DNA of 24,720 nucleotides, taken from the NCBI RefSeq assembly GCF_943913055.1, contig NZ_CALTWS010000009.1, positions 1 through 24,720 of the forward strand, given 5' to 3'. Shown here one piece after another: positions 14,182 through 22,766 of this stretch. This DNA is from an uncultured Brevundimonas sp. Lineage in GTDB: Bacteria > Pseudomonadota > Alphaproteobacteria > Caulobacterales > Caulobacteraceae. The number at the start of each line of letters is the position of its first letter. Within the stretch, counting starts at the first letter, position 1. Below the pieces are notes generated by a model. It saw only the letters and a program-made list of their open reading frames with translations. It had not been told where the DNA came from and ran no database searches. The position numbers and the translations under genes were made by a program.

Positions 14182-15588
14182 CTAGATGTGTATCACGCGT
14201 CCATAGGCGTCCAATGACGCCTCATGCATGGCCTCTGACATCGTCGGGTGCGGATAGACGATGCCGTGGATGTCCTCTTCAGTCGCCTCCATGGCGATAG
14301 CTGTGACGTAGCCCTGGATCATCTCGGTGACCTCGGCGCCGATCATGTGCGCGCCGATCAAGGCGCCTGTCTTGGCGTCGAAGATCGTCTTGACGAAGCC
14401 GTCGGTATCGCCCGACGCGATCGCCTTGCCGTTAACCTTGAACGGGAACCGACCGATCTTGACCTCGCGCTTGGCTTCACGCGCGGCTTGCTCGGTGATC
14501 CCCACTGAGGCCACCTGCGGTTGGGCATAGGTGCAGCCGGCGATGGGCGAGTTCACGTTCGGAGACTTGAAGCCTGCGATATGCTCGGCGGCGTGGATGC
14601 CTTCGTGTGACGCCTTGTGCGCCAGCCAGGGGGCCCCGGCGCAGTCGCCGATGGCATAGAGGCCCTTAACGTTGGTCTGGCAGTGACCGTCGATGGTGAT
14701 GTGGCCGCGGTCCATGCTGACGCCCAGCGCCTCCAGACCGATGCCGTCGGTGTTGGCGGTGATGCCGACCGCCGAGATGCAGACCTCGGCCTCCAGCGTC
14801 TCGGCCTTGCCGCCTGCCTCGATGGCGACCTGGACGCCCTTGCCGCTCTTCGAGACCTTGGTGACCTTGCAGCCAGTGCGGAACTTCATGCCGCGCTTCT
14901 CGAAAGACTTCTGCGCGGCCTTGGACACCTCTTCGTCCTCGACAGGCATGATGCGATCCACCGCTTCCACGACGGTAACTTCCGCGCCCAAGGCTCTGTA
15001 GAAGCTGCCGAATTCGATACCGATGGCACCCGATCCAATGACCACGATCGACTTGGGCATCGCCTTCGGAGCCATGGCTTCGCGATACGCCCAGATGCGG
15101 TCGCCGTCGGCTTCCAGCCCGATCTGCGGGATGGCCTTGGCGCGGGCGCCGACGGCCAGCATGACCGCCTTGGCCTCGACCGTGCGCGAGCCGCCGGCCT
15201 TCAGATCGATCACCACCTTGGGGGCCGATGTGCCCTTCTCCAGCTTCGCCGAACCCTCGATGACCTCGATCTTGTTCTTCTTCATCAGAAAGCCAACGCC
15301 GGCGTTCAGCTGTTTGGCCACGCCGCGCGAACGGGCGATGATGGCGTCGAAATCGAAGCCGACCTTGTCGGCTGACAGGCCGTAGTCTTTCAGGTGGCTG
15401 AGGCTTTCATACTTCTCGCCCGACTTGAGCAGCGCCTTGGTCGGGATACAGCCCCAGTTCAGACAGATGCCACCCAGGTTCTCGCGCTCGACGATGGCAA
15501 CCTTCTGGCCCAGCTGGCTGGCGCGGATGGCGGCGACATAGCCGCCGGGGCCGGAACCGATAACGATGAGGTCGAACTCTTGAGCCAT
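14182..15588 (-). CDS. lpdA: Dihydrolipoyl dehydrogenase (E3)
   Basis: E3 reoxidises the dihydrolipoyl arms of 2-oxoacid dehydrogenase complexes and passes electrons to NAD+ through FAD and a disulfide. The 468-residue product has the FAD motif VIGSGPGGYVAA (9-20), redox cysteines C42 and C47 in GGICLNWGCIPT, the NAD motif VVIGSGAIGIEFG, and the C-terminal catalytic dyad H447-E452 in HPTMSEAMHE. It is the last gene of the pdh operon, 2 bases after the peroxidase stop. It has no evident Shine-Dalgarno sequence, so its translation probably depends on coupling. Its position with pdh genes suggests that it serves pyruvate dehydrogenase, though it may be shared with other complexes. Confidence 0.96.
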   Translation of the reverse strand: MAQEFDLIVIGSGPGGYVAAIRASQLGQKVAIVERENLGGICLNWGCIPTKALLKSGEKYESLSHLKDYGLSADKVGFDFDAIIARSRGVAKQLNAGVGFLMKKNKIEVIEGSAKLEKGTSAPKVVIDLKAGGSRTVEAKAVMLAVGARAKAIPQIGLEADGDRIWAYREAMAPKAMPKSIVVIGSGAIGIEFGSFYRALGAEVTVVEAVDRIMPVEDEEVSKAAQKSFEKRGMKFRTGCKVTKVSKSGKGVQVAIEAGGKAETLEAEVCISAVGITANTDGIGLEALGVSMDRGHITIDGHCQTNVKGLYAIGDCAGAPWLAHKASHEGIHAAEHIAGFKSPNVNSPIAGCTYAQPQVASVGITEQAAREAKREVKIGRFPFKVNGKAIASGDTDGFVKTIFDAKTGALIGAHMIGAEVTEMIQGYVTAIAMEATEEDIHGIVYPHPTMSEAMHEASLDAYGRVIHI

Positions 15589-15590
15589 GA

Positions 15591-16070
15591 TCAGATCAGC
15601 TTTTCGATGTCGGCCGCAATGGCCGAGGGTTCAGTCTGCGGGGCATAGCGGGCGACCACCCTGCCCTCGCGGTCGGTCAGGAATTTGGTGAAGTTCCACT
15701 TGATAGCCTTCGAGCCCAGGAATCCCTTCTTCTGCTCGGTCAGCCAGGCGTAAAGCGGGTGGCGGTTGGGGCCGTTGACCTCGACCTTGTCGAAGAGCGG
15801 AAACGATACGTCGAAGTTCGTGGAACAGAAGGTGGCGATCTCGTCGGCCATGCCCGGTTCCTGCTGGCCGAACTGATTGCAGGGGAAGCCCAGAACCTCG
15901 AATGGCTGTTCCGCGAACCGACGGTGAAGTTCTTCCAGCCCTTTGTACTGGCCGGTGAACCCGCACTTCGAGGCCGTGTTGACGATCAGCAGGGCGTGGC
16001 CGCGAAACGCCTCCAGCGATCGTTCCGTCCCATCGATAGCGGTAGCAGAGAAGTCGTAGACCGAGGTCAT
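15591..16070 (-). CDS. Glutathione peroxidase family protein (cysteine type)
   Basis: The 159-residue protein has the glutathione peroxidase thioredoxin fold and reduces hydrogen peroxide or organic peroxides with a thiol donor. The peroxidatic residue is C36 in NTASKCGFTGQY, not selenocysteine. The other tetrad members are present: Q70 in FPCNQFGQQEPG and W125-N126 in IKWNFTKFL. C82 in FCSTNFDVSF is placed like the resolving cysteine of thioredoxin-dependent members, so thioredoxin may be the real donor (inference). The gene lies 11 bases after pdhC and 2 before lpdA, inside the pdh operon, and has the strongest Shine-Dalgarno sequence in the run (GGAGGGGGTC before ATG). A lipoamide or E3-linked reductant is a possibility raised by context only. 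Confidence 0.92.
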   Translation of the reverse strand: MTSVYDFSATAIDGTERSLEAFRGHALLIVNTASKCGFTGQYKGLEELHRRFAEQPFEVLGFPCNQFGQQEPGMADEIATFCSTNFDVSFPLFDKVEVNGPNRHPLYAWLTEQKKGFLGSKAIKWNFTKFLTDREGRVVARYAPQTEPSAIAADIEKLI

Positions 16071-16075
16071 GACCC

Positions 16076-16080
16076 CCTCC
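16076..16080 (-). promoter_or_regulatory. Strong Shine-Dalgarno for the peroxidase gene
   Basis: On the minus strand GGAGG lies 5 bases before ATG 16070, in GGGGAGGGGGTC that starts within the pdhC stop codon (TAG). It allows strong independent initiation in the middle of an otherwise coupled operon. Confidence 0.8.
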
Positions 16081-16081
16081 C

Positions 16082-17404
16082 CTAGGCCAGCATGGTGACG
16101 GGGTCTTCGATCATCGGCTTGAATGCCTGCAGGAAGCGCGCGCCGGTCGCACCATCCACAACGCGGTGATCGCAGGTCAGGGTCACGGTCATGACGGTGG
16201 CGACGGCCAGTTGGCCATTCCTGACGACCGGACGCTGCTCCCCTGCCCCCACGCTCATGATCGCGCCCTGGGGCTCATTGATGATCGAGCTGAAGGACTT
16301 GATGCCGAACATGCCTAGGTTGGAGACGCTGAAGGTGCCGCCCTGGAACTCTTCGGGCTTCAGCTTGCGGTCGCGGGCGCGTTTGGCCAGATCCTTGGAC
16401 TCGGTCGCGATCTGCGACAGGGACTTGGTCTCGGCCTTGCGGATGATTGGGGTGATCAGGCCGCCGTCGATCGCCACCGCCATCGCCACATCGGCGTTGT
16501 GGTGCATGGCGATGCCCTCGGGCGAATAGCTGGCGTTGGCTTCGGGCACGGTCTTCAGGGCCATGGCAGCGGCCTTGATGACGAAGTCGTTGACCGAAAC
16601 CTTGATGCCTTGCGGTTCCAGCATGGCATTGACCTTGGCCCGCGCCGCCAGCAGGGCGTCGATCTCGATGTCGATGAACAGCGGGAAATGGGGGACTTGC
16701 TGGATGCTGTCGACCATTCGCCGGGCGATGGCCTTGCGCATGCCGTCCAGCGGGATCAGGTCGTAGGTGCCATCCGGAATACCCATCTGGGCCAGCGACT
16801 GGACCTTGCGCGGTTCGGCAGAAGCGGATGAAGCCGCGCCTGCGGTCGCAGGCTTGGCCGCGCCCCTGCCGGCGGCTTCCACATCACGACGAACGATACG
16901 GCCGTGTGGACCCGAGCCTGAGATGGACGCCAGATCGACGCCGTTCTGTGCTGCGATCCTGCGGGCCAGTGGCGAAGCAAAAAGACGCCCGCCGTCTGCG
17001 GCCTTGGCGGGGGCCGGGGCTTTGGAGGATGCCGCAGACAAGACGGTCTCGGCAGCCTTCACGCCTTCGGGCGTTGCCACGGCCCGGCCGCTATCGTGCC
17101 CGGCGGGTGCAGGCTCGGAATTATTCTTGGCGGGCGCGGCCTTGGGTGCCGGAGCAGCGCCGCCGCCTTCATCCTTCAGACGGGCGATGGGCGTGTTGAC
17201 CTTCACGCCCTCGGAGCCTTCGGCCACCAGGATGTCGGTGATCTCCCCTTCATCGACCGCCTCGACCTCCATAGTCGCCTTGTCGGTTTCGATTTCGGCG
17301 ATGACGTCACCGGCCTTGACCACGTCGCCGACCTTGACGTGCCACTTGGCCAGAACGCCCTCTTCCATCGTAGGCGACAGAGCGGGCATCAGGATATCGG
17401 TCAT
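16082..17404 (-). CDS. pdhC: Pyruvate dehydrogenase E2, dihydrolipoamide acetyltransferase
   Basis: E2 forms the core of the pyruvate dehydrogenase complex and moves the acetyl group from lipoyl-lysine to coenzyme A. The 440-residue protein has one lipoyl domain (1-76; K42 in ETDKATMEVE), an Ala/Pro-rich linker, a peripheral subunit-binding domain (141-177, FASPLARRIAAQNGV...GRIVRRDV), a second linker, and the catalytic domain ending in CDHRVVDG with H413 and D417. The ATG overlaps the stop of the DUF5076 gene (ATGA). Its lipoyl domain is almost the same as that of PdhB. The lone lipoyl domain suits alphaproteobacterial E2, whose E1 beta partner carries another. Confidence 0.96.
   Translation of the reverse strand: MTDILMPALSPTMEEGVLAKWHVKVGDVVKAGDVIAEIETDKATMEVEAVDEGEITDILVAEGSEGVKVNTPIARLKDEGGGAAPAPKAAPAKNNSEPAPAGHDSGRAVATPEGVKAAETVLSAASSKAPAPAKAADGGRLFASPLARRIAAQNGVDLASISGSGPHGRIVRRDVEAAGRGAAKPATAGAASSASAEPRKVQSLAQMGIPDGTYDLIPLDGMRKAIARRMVDSIQQVPHFPLFIDIEIDALLAARAKVNAMLEPQGIKVSVNDFVIKAAAMALKTVPEANASYSPEGIAMHHNADVAMAVAIDGGLITPIIRKAETKSLSQIATESKDLAKRARDRKLKPEEFQGGTFSVSNLGMFGIKSFSSIINEPQGAIMSVGAGEQRPVVRNGQLAVATVMTVTLTCDHRVVDGATGARFLQAFKPMIEDPVTMLA
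17177..17404 (-). repeat. Lipoyl-domain coding repeat, copy in pdhC
   Basis: This 228-base segment encodes the first 76 residues of E2. It aligns without gaps to 18876-19103 (start of pdhB): 66 of 76 residues agree by eye, with lipoyl K42 in both, and the DNA is also visibly similar. Confidence 0.85.
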
Positions 17405-17718
17405 GCCGTTGCTCCATTTTTTGGCTCTGCTGCCAGTCGATGAGCCTCTTCCCAGCCATTCAGAATGGCAGCAAAGGTCTTCTCTTGGTCCTTTTCCGGA
17501 CCCACGTGCGCGTGAGCCCTGGCAAAATGCCAGGCCAGTTCAGCGAGTATGGCTCCGGTAAGCTTGGGGTCCTTCGCGGCCGGGCGGATCATCATCTGAG
17601 GCCGCTCGCCAGCCCACCAAACGCGCGCCAACTCCACAACGCGATCGAGTGGTTCGTCGAAGACCTGTTCGGGAATCGGCAGACTTTGCCCTTCGATGGT
17701 CAAACCCTCGGTGCTCAT
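17401..17718 (-). CDS. DUF5076-type small protein inside the pdh operon
   Basis: The 105-residue acidic protein has no signal peptide or membrane segment. Its pattern LPIPEQVFDEP... ELARVWWAGERPQMMIRP... KDPKLTGAILAELAWHFARAHA matches my memory of the DUF5076 family: a short N-terminal segment, a strand with R-V-W, then a helix with L-x-x-L-A-x-H. No catalytic or metal-binding motif is apparent, and the function is unknown. The ATG overlaps the pdhB stop (ATGA) and its own stop overlaps the pdhC ATG (ATGA), so its synthesis is tied to both E1 beta and E2. This suggests a role in assembly, lipoylation or activity control of the complex, but that is inference from position. The family call itself is fairly sure. 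Confidence 0.82.
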   Translation of the reverse strand: MSTEGLTIEGQSLPIPEQVFDEPLDRVVELARVWWAGERPQMMIRPAAKDPKLTGAILAELAWHFARAHAHVGPEKDQEKTFAAILNGWEEAHRLAAEPKNGATA

Positions 17719-19103
17719 GCCATCACCGCCTTGACCGCCGCGATAATCTTGTCGCTGCCTGGCAACGACAACGCTTCAAGATTGGCGGCATAGGGCAGCG
17801 GTACGTCCTCTTGGTGGACACGCAAGGGCGGCGCGTCCAGGTAGTCGAAGGCGTGTTCGATCACACGGGCGACGACCTCGGCCCCGACGCCCATGGGGCC
17901 CCAGCCTTCTTCGGCCGACACTAGGCGGCTGGTCTTCTTGACGCTCTCGACGATGGTTTCGTGGTCCAGCGGGCGCAGGGTGCGCAGGTCGATGACCTCG
18001 GCCTCGATGCCCTCTTCCGCCAGCTTCTCGGCCGCCTGGAGGGCAAAGCCGACCATGCGGGCGTGGGCGGTGATGGTGACATCCTTGCCCTCACGACGGA
18101 CCTTGGCCTTGCCGATCGGCACGACATAGTCCTCGACGTCCGGCACGTCGAACTCCAGCCCGTACATCATCTCGTGTTCGAGGAAGACGACGGGGTTAGG
18201 ATCGCGGATCGCGGCCTTCAGCAGGCCCTTGGCATCGGCGGCGTCGTAAGGAGCGACGACCTTCAGTCCGGGGACATTGGCGTACCAGCTGGAATAATCC
18301 TGGCTGTGCTGGGCCGCCACGCGACTGGCAGCACCGTTCGGGCCGCGGAACACGATGGGAGCCTTGATCTGGCCGCCTGACATGTAAAGCGTCTTGGCCG
18401 CCGAGTTGATGATGTGGTCGATGGCCTGCATGGCGAAGTTGAACGTCATGAACTCGACGATCGGCTTCAGGCCCGCCATGGCCGCGCCGACGCCCAGACC
18501 GGCGAAGCCGTGCTCGGTAATGGGGGTATCGACCACGCGCTGGTCGCCAAACTCCTGAAGCAGTTCGCGGCTGACCTTATAGGCCCCCTGATACTGGGCG
18601 ACTTCCTCGCCGATCAGGAAGACCTTGTCGTCACGGCGCATTTCCTCGGCCATGGCGTCGCGAAGGGCGTCGCGCACCGTCGTCTTGACCAGCTTTGCAC
18701 CCTCCGGAATCTCCGGGTCGCGCAGCTCGACCTTGGGCGTCGCGGTTTGGGGCGTAGCCTTCTCCGGATCGCCGGACTTCGCCTCATCCGCCTCGGGCTT
18801 GGCGACCGGCGCCTGAACCGCAGCCGCATCCTCGGCGGGCTTGGAGGCCGGGGCCGCCGCGCCGTCCTCGCCCGCAAGGCGCGCGATCGGCGTGTTGACC
18901 TTCACGTTCTCGGAGCCTTCAGCCACGAGGATTTCCAGCACCTCGCCCTCATCAACGGCCTCGACCTCCATGGTCGCCTTGTCGGTCTCGATTTCGGCGA
19001 TGACCTGGCCAGCGGAGACGACGTCCCCCGCCTTGATGTGCCACTTGGTCAGCGTGCCCTCTTCCATTGTGGGCGACAGCGCCGGCATGAGAATGTCGGT
19101 CAC
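17715..19103 (-). CDS. pdhB: Pyruvate dehydrogenase E1 beta with N-terminal lipoyl domain
   Basis: E1 beta forms the thiamine diphosphate site of pyruvate decarboxylation with E1 alpha. The 462-residue protein is longer than a plain E1 beta (about 325-330) because residues 1-76 are a lipoyl domain (K42 in ETDKATMEVE). An acidic Ala/Pro linker follows (about 77-137), then the transketolase-like part (VRDALRDAMAEEM, GEEVAQYQGAYKV 165-177, DTPITEHGFAGLGVG with E197 and H198). Lipoylated E1 beta is established for alphaproteobacteria such as Zymomonas. The start is GTG at 19103, whose GTGA overlaps the pdhA stop. The end overlaps the DUF5076 gene. Confidence 0.95.
   Translation of the reverse strand: MTDILMPALSPTMEEGTLTKWHIKAGDVVSAGQVIAEIETDKATMEVEAVDEGEVLEILVAEGSENVKVNTPIARLAGEDGAAAPASKPAEDAAAVQAPVAKPEADEAKSGDPEKATPQTATPKVELRDPEIPEGAKLVKTTVRDALRDAMAEEMRRDDKVFLIGEEVAQYQGAYKVSRELLQEFGDQRVVDTPITEHGFAGLGVGAAMAGLKPIVEFMTFNFAMQAIDHIINSAAKTLYMSGGQIKAPIVFRGPNGAASRVAAQHSQDYSSWYANVPGLKVVAPYDAADAKGLLKAAIRDPNPVVFLEHEMMYGLEFDVPDVEDYVVPIGKAKVRREGKDVTITAHARMVGFALQAAEKLAEEGIEAEVIDLRTLRPLDHETIVESVKKTSRLVSAEEGWGPMGVGAEVVARVIEHAFDYLDAPPLRVHQEDVPLPYAANLEALSLPGSDKIIAAVKAVMA
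18876..19103 (-). repeat. Lipoyl-domain coding repeat, copy in pdhB
   Basis: Partner of the segment at 17177-17404. Differences are limited to ten residues (17, 19, 23, 25, 30, 33, 55-57 and 66). The high agreement suggests either recent duplication or ongoing gene conversion. Confidence 0.85.
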
Positions 19104-20125
19104 TGGGCAGCCTCCAAATAGACGTCGGTATAAAGCTCGCTCGGATCCGGTTCCGGGCTTTCCTGGGCGAACTGGACGGCTTCAGCCACGATTGCCTTGA
19201 TCTCGGCGTCGATGGCCTTGATCTCGTCCTCGGTCGCCTTGGCGTCGGCCAGCAGCTTCTTGACGTGGTCGATCGGGTCTCGGGTCGTCTTGACCTCGTC
19301 CACCTCTTCCTTGGTGCGGTATTTGGCCGGATCGCTCATGGAGTGGCCGCGATAGCGATAGGTCTTCACTTCCAGGATGAAGGGACCGCCGCCTTCGCGG
19401 GCGCGCTTGACCGCACGGGCCACGGCGTCGCGCACCGCCAGCACATCCATCCCGTCGACCTGTTCGCCGGGGATGCCGAAGCTGGCCCCGCGCTCGCTGA
19501 GCTGCGTCGTGGAGGACGAGCGCTCGATGCTGGTCCCCATGGCGTACTGGTTGTTCTCGATGATGTAGATGGCCGGCAGCTTCCACAGCTGGGCCATGTT
19601 GAAGCTTTCGTAGACCTGGCCCTGATTGGCCGCGCCGTCGCCGAAATAGATGAAGGCGACCGAGTCATCGCCGCGATACTTGCCCGCGAACGCAAGGCCG
19701 GTGCCCAGCGCGACCTGGGCGCCCACGATACCGTGGCCGCCATAGAAGCCGGTCGGCACGTCGAACATGTGCATCGACCCGCCCTTGCCCTTGGACGATC
19801 CGCCGATGCGGCCGGTCAGCTCGGCCATGACCTCTTTCGGGTCCATGCCGGCAGCCAGCATATGGCCGTGGTCGCGATAGCCGGTGATGATCTTGTCGTG
19901 GCCCTGTTTGACGCTCTCCTGAACGCCGACCGCCACAGCCTCCTGCCCGATGTACAGGTGGCAGAAACCGCCGATCAGGCCCATGCCGTACAGCTGCCCG
20001 GCCCGCTCCTCGAAACGGCGGATCAGGACCATCTCGCGATAGAACCTAAGCAGGTCCTCCTTGGACGCCGTCGGCGTATTGGGCAGCTTTTTCGGCGCAG
20101 TCTTGGCCGCGGGGGCTTTCGCCAT
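19100..20125 (-). CDS. pdhA: Pyruvate dehydrogenase E1 alpha
   Basis: E1 alpha carries the thiamine diphosphate-binding half of the first enzyme of the complex. The 341-residue protein starts with an Ala/Lys/Pro-rich tail (MAKAPAAKTAPKK). The core follows: LIRRFEERAGQLY, GFCHLYIGQEAVAVG, and the TPP motif GDGAANQG (162-169) ending at N191-N192 in IIENNQYAMGT. YRYRGHSMSDPAKYR is the loop that is phosphorylated in mitochondrial relatives. The start is ATG 20125, with GGGAG seven bases upstream; an in-frame ATG at 20155 would add ten residues lacking family support. It heads pdhA-pdhB-DUF5076-pdhC-gpx-lpdA, all on the minus strand. Confidence 0.96.
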   Translation of the reverse strand: MAKAPAAKTAPKKLPNTPTASKEDLLRFYREMVLIRRFEERAGQLYGMGLIGGFCHLYIGQEAVAVGVQESVKQGHDKIITGYRDHGHMLAAGMDPKEVMAELTGRIGGSSKGKGGSMHMFDVPTGFYGGHGIVGAQVALGTGLAFAGKYRGDDSVAFIYFGDGAANQGQVYESFNMAQLWKLPAIYIIENNQYAMGTSIERSSSTTQLSERGASFGIPGEQVDGMDVLAVRDAVARAVKRAREGGGPFILEVKTYRYRGHSMSDPAKYRTKEEVDEVKTTRDPIDHVKKLLADAKATEDEIKAIDAEIKAIVAEAVQFAQESPEPDPSELYTDVYLEAAQ

Positions 20126-20191
20126 CCGATATCTCCCGGCTGGACCCCGCCCCACGGTGGGTGTGGAGGTCTCTTGTCGTTACGTTAAGGG

Positions 20192-20221
20192 GCTTTAGCA
20201 GCCTTCGTTCCCGTAACGCAA
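20192..20221 (-). promoter_or_regulatory. Candidate pdhA promoter
   Basis: On the minus strand TTGCGT (20221-20216) and CTAAAG (20198-20193, within GCTAAAGC) are separated by 17 bases, about 70 bases before the pdhA ATG. The -10 region resembles the Caulobacter housekeeping consensus GCTANAWC with one mismatch. The same layout occurs upstream of eno. Confidence 0.45.
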
Positions 20222-20249
20222 AGACGCCCGGCGACGCTGTAACAATAGT

Positions 20250-20591
20250 TCAAGTGGGTGTGACGGCGGCCTTGGCGGCGGTGGCCTCGGGCTGTGGCGC
20301 GGAGACGCGGATCACATAATCGCGCGGGTCGGCAAAGCCCAGAACGGCCCTCGCCCGCTCTTCCAAAAGGTCACGCGACAGCGTGTCGGTGCGCAGATAC
20401 TGGACCCGCACCTCCAGGTCGCGACGCTGTTCCATGACATCAGCCAGTTGGGCCTGACGCTGGCGTAACAGAGCGTCCCGCTCCTGCCCACTCAGCAGGC
20501 CGCGCGACCCGGTCAGGGCCTGAACACCCAGATAGGCGATCAGAAACAACAGGACGGCGGACGGCAGGTACGGCTTCATACGCTCTGGCAT
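20250..20591 (-). CDS. ftsB: Septum formation initiator FtsB/DivIC family protein
   Basis: FtsB is a small bitopic divisome protein that joins FtsL and FtsQ and helps activate septal wall synthesis. The 113-residue product has a short cytosolic N-terminus, one membrane helix (about 9-27, VLLFLIAYLGVQAL), a polar coiled-coil stretch (about 36-68), and the family segment RDLLEERARAVLGFADPRDYVI. A Pro/Ala-rich tail of about 18 residues follows. The ATG has AGGAG eight bases upstream. It lies between eno and pdhA on the same strand, a familiar alphaproteobacterial order. A small stem (CACACG / CGTGTG, 20617-20622 and 20629-20634) is in the leader between eno and this gene. Confidence 0.9.
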   Translation of the reverse strand: MPERMKPYLPSAVLLFLIAYLGVQALTGSRGLLSGQERDALLRQRQAQLADVMEQRRDLEVRVQYLRTDTLSRDLLEERARAVLGFADPRDYVIRVSAPQPEATAAKAAVTPT

Positions 20592-20679
20592 TCAGGCCGC
20601 TCCTTCTGAGCGTGGGCACACGGTTGATCGTGTGTGACCGAAAATGCCTAACGAACCGTAGCTTGGCCGTAACTTCTGC

Positions 20680-21960
<1,281 letters not shown>

Positions 21961-21985
21961 GGGTCAGGCTCTGCTGTCAGGAGGG

Positions 21986-22022
21986 TCGCCGGGGTTTAGC
22001 GCAAGCCCCGGCGATACGCCAA
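21986..22022 (-). promoter_or_regulatory. Candidate eno promoter overlapping a hairpin
   Basis: TTGGCG (22022-22017) and CTAAAC (21999-21994, within GCTAAACC) are 17 bases apart on the minus strand, about 35 bases before the eno ATG. The -10 element lies in and beside the loop of a perfect 9-bp inverted repeat, TCGCCGGGG / CCCCGGCGA (21986-21994 and 22006-22014). The repeat could be an operator, or a terminator of the upstream lipoprotein gene without a U-tract. Confidence 0.45.
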
Positions 22023-22030
22023 CTGATGCG

Positions 22031-22645
22031 TCAGGCACAGCCCTCGACATACTGGATGCTGGGTCCGCCGGCGGCGACGTACTGAACGGTGCCTTCATTG
22101 CCGATGTGATAGCTGATGCCGCGCGCCGCCGGGTTCTGGACGTAGCCGGCACCGCCGCCGCTGGCCCAGGCCGTGATGTATTCCGCCGGGGCTGAACTGT
22201 ATTTATGAGGCGTGAGCGTCGCCGCATCGCCATAGGCGGCCTTGATCGCCGCGGCCTGATCGCCGATGCCAAAGCCGCGATCGGTCTTCACCGTCGCACC
22301 GCGGCTCAGCCAGACACTGGTGACCACCCCATTCTCGACCATTACCATCAGGCCGGTCGGGGCCCGCTCGGGGCGGAAGAGGTCGCAGGCGGCGGGATCG
22401 GCCCCGCCGACCGATTCGGGCGAGGCGTCTGGCCCGACCGCAGCCTCGACCTCCGCGCGGGTCATTCCGACCCGAATATTGCCCCAACCATTGGGGGTCA
22501 GCGCGTTCGCGTCCACGACCGCAGCAGGCGCGTCCGGTGTCGCCACGGGCGGTGGCACTGCCTCGGTGGCGGCCTTCTCCGGCTCGGGCGCATTGCAGGC
22601 CGCCAGGGCCAGGACCGAAGCGGTCACCAGGATGGGACGGAACAT
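22031..22645 (-). CDS. Small lipoprotein with BamE/SmpA-like repeats
   Basis: The 204-residue protein begins with a lipoprotein signal peptide (MFRPILVTASVLALAAC) whose lipobox LAAC gives lipidated C17. An Ala/Pro-rich linker runs to about 48. Two related modules follow: WGNIRVGMTRAEVEAAVG (54-71) and GFGIGDQAAAIKAAYGD (124-140). The G-x-x-x-G-M/D-x-x-x-A/E-V pattern recalls the SmpA/BamE fold, though the match is by eye and it is not BamE itself. C87 and C203 could form a disulfide. The start is ATG 22645 with GGAGA upstream; ATG 22678 is less likely. It lies between rpmF's terminator and eno, with no functional link seen to either. Confidence 0.8.
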   Translation of the reverse strand: MFRPILVTASVLALAACNAPEPEKAATEAVPPPVATPDAPAAVVDANALTPNGWGNIRVGMTRAEVEAAVGPDASPESVGGADPAACDLFRPERAPTGLMVMVENGVVTSVWLSRGATVKTDRGFGIGDQAAAIKAAYGDAATLTPHKYSSAPAEYITAWASGGGAGYVQNPAARGISYHIGNEGTVQYVAAGGPSIQYVEGCA

Positions 22646-22683
22646 GGGCGATCTCCTCGAAGGTTGAGAAGACATCAATGCAC

Positions 22684-22713
22684 GAAAACGGCGCGCGGAT
22701 GACCGCGCGCCGT
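22684..22713 (-). terminator. Intrinsic terminator after rpmF
   Basis: A perfect 11-bp inverted repeat, ACGGCGCGCGG / CCGCGCGCCGT (22688-22698 and 22703-22713), encloses a 4-base loop. On the minus strand it is followed by TTTTCG. It lies about 55 bases after the rpmF stop and is the clearest terminator in the window. Confidence 0.88.
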
Positions 22714-22766
22714 GAATTCCGTCTGTGCCGCCGCTGATTCGCCAGCAGGGCTTTCAGCGAAGGACC

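Noticed and set aside
17715..19103. E1 beta with an extra domain as a possible fusion or assembly error
   Set aside because: Lipoyl-bearing E1 beta is an established alphaproteobacterial form, and the linker and frame are intact.
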